Positions 60,705 to 64,000 of a DNA stretch of 64,000 bases are shown in pieces. Position 1 is the first letter of the stretch. Each line of letters starts with the position of its first letter. Origin of the DNA: Fasciolopsis buskii (taxonomy: Eukaryota > Platyhelminthes > Trematoda > Plagiorchiida > Fasciolidae); assembly GCA_008360955.1 (NCBI GenBank), contig LUCM01007679.1, positions 136,772 through 200,771 of the forward strand. The letters run 5' to 3'. A program made the position numbers and the translations under genes. The notes beneath the pieces are model-generated. The model searched no databases and had not been told where the DNA came from. It saw only the letters and a program-made list of their open reading frames with translations.

Positions 60705-62960
60705 CATTGTATTGTATTGTAATGCACAGACCTTCGCGTACAATAAATGATGTTGCATTTCAATCAAAAACCGTGAGCGTAAAAATAAAATGGGGGAAAA
60801 ATTGAATGAATAAATATATAATACACTCGTCGCGCCGTAAATAAAATACAACAACTCATCGAGGAATAACCATAACACTATATGACAAGTTGCTTAGAAA
60901 TATGGCTGAAAATAGATCACGGTTTGTCATATTTCGTGTTACATATCGCAAGATGGAATTCCTATATATATGTTGATTCTGAACGGTATGAAAAGAAATG
61001 CGGATCGTGTTGAAATATTGAAGCCGCAATGTGAAAGATCGTTGTGTAGAGGGTGCTTGGAGTCTGAAATAGTTTTGTGAGCAAATTTCTCACATGCTGA
61101 TAAGTTTCCATCACAAGATTTAGAGACAATTCAGCTAGTAGTACAAAGGGCACTCGTCTAATAATTGATAGTTCCCAGGAAAATATTTTAAAGTCTTTCT
61201 TAAGTGAACCGGAAAAATAACAGAAGAACAGAAAAGAAGGATTGGGAAAACACACTGTAGGGCAAATCGGAAGATGGTACTTTGTTTCACCTTGCAGATT
61301 CGAAGCTTCCTGAATTGAAGTGACGACCGATGGAGAGTCTTCACACAGATAGAAATGCGAGAAATCCACTTCAGATTTTTGTCAATAGTAAATCCTAGAT
61401 AATTTACAGAATCAACCCTAGTAATTGTTTGAGTTGACGAAAAGTGGTTTGGATGGGTAGGCCGACTGAGAGAGGAGGAGAACAGACATTCGAGACGTTT
61501 AGATGTGTTAAAATATAAACCAGCTCGTGCAAAGAAATTGTAAAAGGAAAACAGGTTTTTCGAAAAAAACTGAAAATCATTATTGTTCAAAACGGCTTGC
61601 TAGAAGGCAACATCATCAGCATACTTACACAGATGACAGGGGGAGCTAGTTGATGAATGGCTGATGCAAGTAGAGAAAAGAAACGGTGAAGGAACAGCAC
61701 ACTGAAGCACTCCTGAGTGGTCAATCGACGGTTTTGAAATTTTTCCATTCATTCGTGTGCACTGAGTTCAGTTAGTAAAGTAAGCAGACAGCCATGCTAA
61801 TAAATGCCTGCGACAACCCAATGTTCGCAATATGTGAAGACCAGCAGACTTTACGTCGATAAGGCAAAAACATTTAGCTTATGCAGTAGTACTGCTAGAT
61901 TTTGGGAATGATATTGACTGGTCACCGGCAGTCAGAGATAGAAAACGAGATTAATGATGAGTTAATCAGAGCGATAAATGCATCGATCAGAGCCGAAGCA
62001 CCATGCTTCAAAAGAGCCGAAGACAGATTGTCAAGACCAACCGCTGTTGTAATTTCAATGGTGCGCCAAGGGTTGAGCACCTCGTCTCTAGAAAAACATA
62101 TAACTGTCGCATCACAATCTTGATCAAATATGACCGGTGTATAAGTGGATGCATGGATGAGAGCATGATTAATGCTGTCGACATCCGCAGAAGTTTTCGT
62201 ATGATTCTTCTTCCCACACAACGGTCGAATGCCTTGCCATAGGATTCGATTGTCGTTACCACTCAGTAGTTGGCTGTCGAATCTAGTGTCGAAATGTTTC
62301 ATTTCAGCCTTTATTAGGTTGGGAATATACAGCATGCTTAATTTATCACGGACTATATAAAAGTGCCCCTTGCGTCTTCTTAGGGATTGCAATTCCCGGT
62401 TGGAGATATGACCACCGAAGACGAATAACATTTCTGAGGGCAAACAAATATCAAAGATTGCATTGGCTTTCTCTGTGATTTGTTTGACCTTGTCGTTGAA
62501 CAGGAGTAGATGCGAATGGAACTGATTTCTGAAGAAGAATAATGTTGTTCTGTGAAATGTTAACGAGGTGAACTTGGATTTGACTTGTTCGCCTGAAGGA
62601 ATGGAAAGCTGACCTAGAGTATATCTTGGACCTTGATAAAACCAGAGAAAAATCACTACCTGAAATTGGGGCACACCGCTTCAGGAAAAATATATCAGGG
62701 CGATTGGTAATAACTTCATGTAAAATGGAAATGCCTCTGTTGGGAGAAACGCGGGAATCAGTCAAATCAAACTCAGTCAGTGGTAGGGTAGATGCATGAT
62801 TCAAATCATATGCGAAGACTATCTTCAAGAAGAACAAAAATGCTGGAAAGGAATTTAAAAAAATGTAGGAGTAAAATCACCTACAGTAATATGCAGATAA
62901 TCCTCAAGAAGACGAACTATGAATACTAGAAAAGAGCCAAAAACTGATGTGATATTGTGT
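60705..62960 (-). pseudogene. CR1-like LINE, copy B (endonuclease end, linker, broken reverse transcriptase, C-terminus)
   Basis: Order on the minus strand: an end-of-endonuclease block (RVSPNRGISILHEVITNRPD, then GSDFSLVLSRSK at about 62625-62660, where the usual catalytic SDH reads SDF); a frameshift near 62650; then a 250-codon frame (62674-61922), the longest in the window, covering the linker and ending TAVGLDNLSSALLKHGASAL, the TxxGPDGLS block. After a deletion removing reverse-transcriptase motifs up to A come LLAWLSAYFTN, SGVLQ (normally SGVPQGS), YADD at 61623-61612, a TAG stop at 61602-61600, VNYLGFTIDKNLKW (about 61410-61369) and the C-terminal domain to about 60970. The 3' UTR may run to ACAAT-type repeats at 60706-60720. 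It cannot encode a working enzyme. Confidence 0.87.
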
Positions 62961-63339
62961 TGCCAACTAAGAGAGACAATATATAAGTTTATGATTGTAT
63001 AGGTATGGCGAGGAAACCTAGGATGTCACGAGACAGTCAATACCGTTTGGCGAGTACATATAAATAACTTCGGACTTGCCAGACCAGATGGGGATGATGA
63101 TGTATGTTGCCACACCGTCTCCAGTCTTCTACTAGTCCGAAACTCTGTCCTCAGGATGGAGTCTGCAGCTGACTATCGATACTAGTGAATCGGCGACATC
63201 CGGGTTCAGCCACGATTCTTGTATGTAGATGACTCACATATAAACATGGGTCGGTGATTGAAGTGCGAGGGAACGATCCGACATTTTCATAAATATGGAG
63301 CTGATACTGTTACTCTAAAGTGCTGGGATGGATATCTTA
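62961..63339. other. Unassigned stretch between two opposed LINE remnants
   Basis: Contains no readable motif. It could be 5' sequence of either LINE or part of the RTE copy on its right. The block 63090-63260 is richer in G+C than its surroundings. Confidence 0.35.
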
Positions 63340-64000
63340 GGTCTGCATCCTTTTACAGACAAGAAACTCTGTGACCTCAGTTATACGGACAACGCTATGC
63401 TACTGCGTGCTGACTCAACTAAGTAGCAGGACGTCCTCAATTCTGTAAATAATAGTGCAGACAGTTTGGGGGCCATTTTGCAAATTAAAATTGTAAAATG
63501 CTATGCAAAACTGGATTGATTCGAATGTAAAACATTTTCTTTCGAGGGAACTCTTGCGTGAGGCAAATTTAGCTATTGGGTATATCTTCCGATCCCATGG
63601 TTATGTATCGAGTAATATAGCTTTACATATAAAAAGGCTAAACTCGCTTATGTAATGATAATGAATCCGTGTCGTTGGTGTGGCATCCAGGTATCAATAA
63701 AGTTCAAGAGCAAACAATAGCAGTTCGCTCGTTATTACTCCCGAGGCCGAAACATCGAAGTTGAGAGCAGGTTTGCCGCATCTGTCAGTGTTTCGTAATT
63801 GTCGTCTCATTGGTATTGGAAAACCAAGGTTGGAGAATTTTTCAGGCAATTCAGAGATTTAGCATAAGGTATGGTGTCCAAGAATTTAATCTTGAGAACA
63901 GAATACGTTAAAGCCGTTACGAAATTGCGTATTCCTACAGAAAACCTGCTTTGATCTACGCTATTCTGCAAGCAGTAATGGTTGTAAGCTGATAAGAATT
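63340..64000 (+). pseudogene. RTE-like LINE reverse transcriptase remnant, copy 2 (runs to window edge)
   Basis: LSYTDNAMLLRADSTK, stop, QDVLNSVNNSAD (about 63376-63462) matches the RTE catalytic block and what follows: LEYADDIVLLSxDSTKLQDFLNxLNNS. Catalytic ADD has become TDN. Then FSYW (about 63570) fits the FSYLGS block, KKAKLAYVM (about 63630-63657) fits QKARLAFxN, and VQEQTIAVRSLLLPR (about 63700-63745) fits GRVYxAAVRSVLLYG. In a shifted frame, LRAGLPHLSVF (about 63759-63791) fits LRAEDVRRLSVF. The rest probably continues beyond the window. The same clade as the copy at 20.4-21.6 kb, but independently decayed. Confidence 0.8.

Noticed and set aside
1..64000. Bacterial or phage features (operons, CRISPR arrays, Shine-Dalgarno sites)
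   Set aside because: Coding density, SINE/LINE content and repeat structure are those of an animal genome; no spaced direct-repeat array was seen.

Overview
The window looks like intergenic or intronic DNA from a large, repeat-rich animal genome. No host protein-coding gene, rRNA or genuine tRNA could be recognised. The base composition is moderately AT-rich. The longest open frame is about 250 codons, and it belongs to a dead retrotransposon. What can be recognised by translating the decayed sequence is a layered set of mobile-element remains: CR1/jockey-like and RTE-like LINEs, Penelope-like elements (PLEs) with GIY-YIG endonuclease remains, a tRNA-derived SINE family and a small inverted-repeat element that sits on TA microsatellites. 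This combination, and especially the RTE tail motif RLPGW, suggests a flatworm (most likely a trematode, possibly a cestode). That is inference from remembered family resemblance, not a database match.

Layout. 1-5.1 kb: nothing firm, one weak integrase-like scrap. 5.1-6.75 kb: PLE-1, a 5'-truncated Penelope-like element whose last codons and 3' UTR are repeated in inverted orientation just upstream. 7.9-8.1 kb and 34.3-34.5 kb: two copies of an inverted-repeat element next to (TA)n. 16.3, 17.9, 45.2 and 59.2 kb: four copies of one tRNA-derived SINE, two on each strand. 20.4-21.6 kb: RTE-like LINE. 24.28-24.57 kb: a nearly perfect 141-bp inverted repeat with a 12-nt loop. 41.8-42.7 kb: a CR1/jockey-like LINE on the minus strand, with a pentanucleotide repeat downstream. 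46.8-48.2 kb and 62.96-60.7 kb: two copies of the same CR1-like LINE on opposite strands. 49.57-51.54 kb: a 987-bp direct duplication with a single N exactly at the junction, best read as two overlapping contig ends that were not merged. 52.2-57.3 kb: dense plus-strand cluster of LINE and PLE scraps. 63.3-64 kb: a second RTE-like LINE running off the window.

None of the elements is intact: every reverse transcriptase has frameshifts, stops or missing catalytic blocks. The SINEs must have depended on LINE machinery in trans. The observations most worth checking are the inverted 3' fragment of PLE-1, a TAG codon shared by two LINE copies just after the catalytic YADD block, the long hairpin, the SINE and inverted-repeat families, and the duplication across the N.
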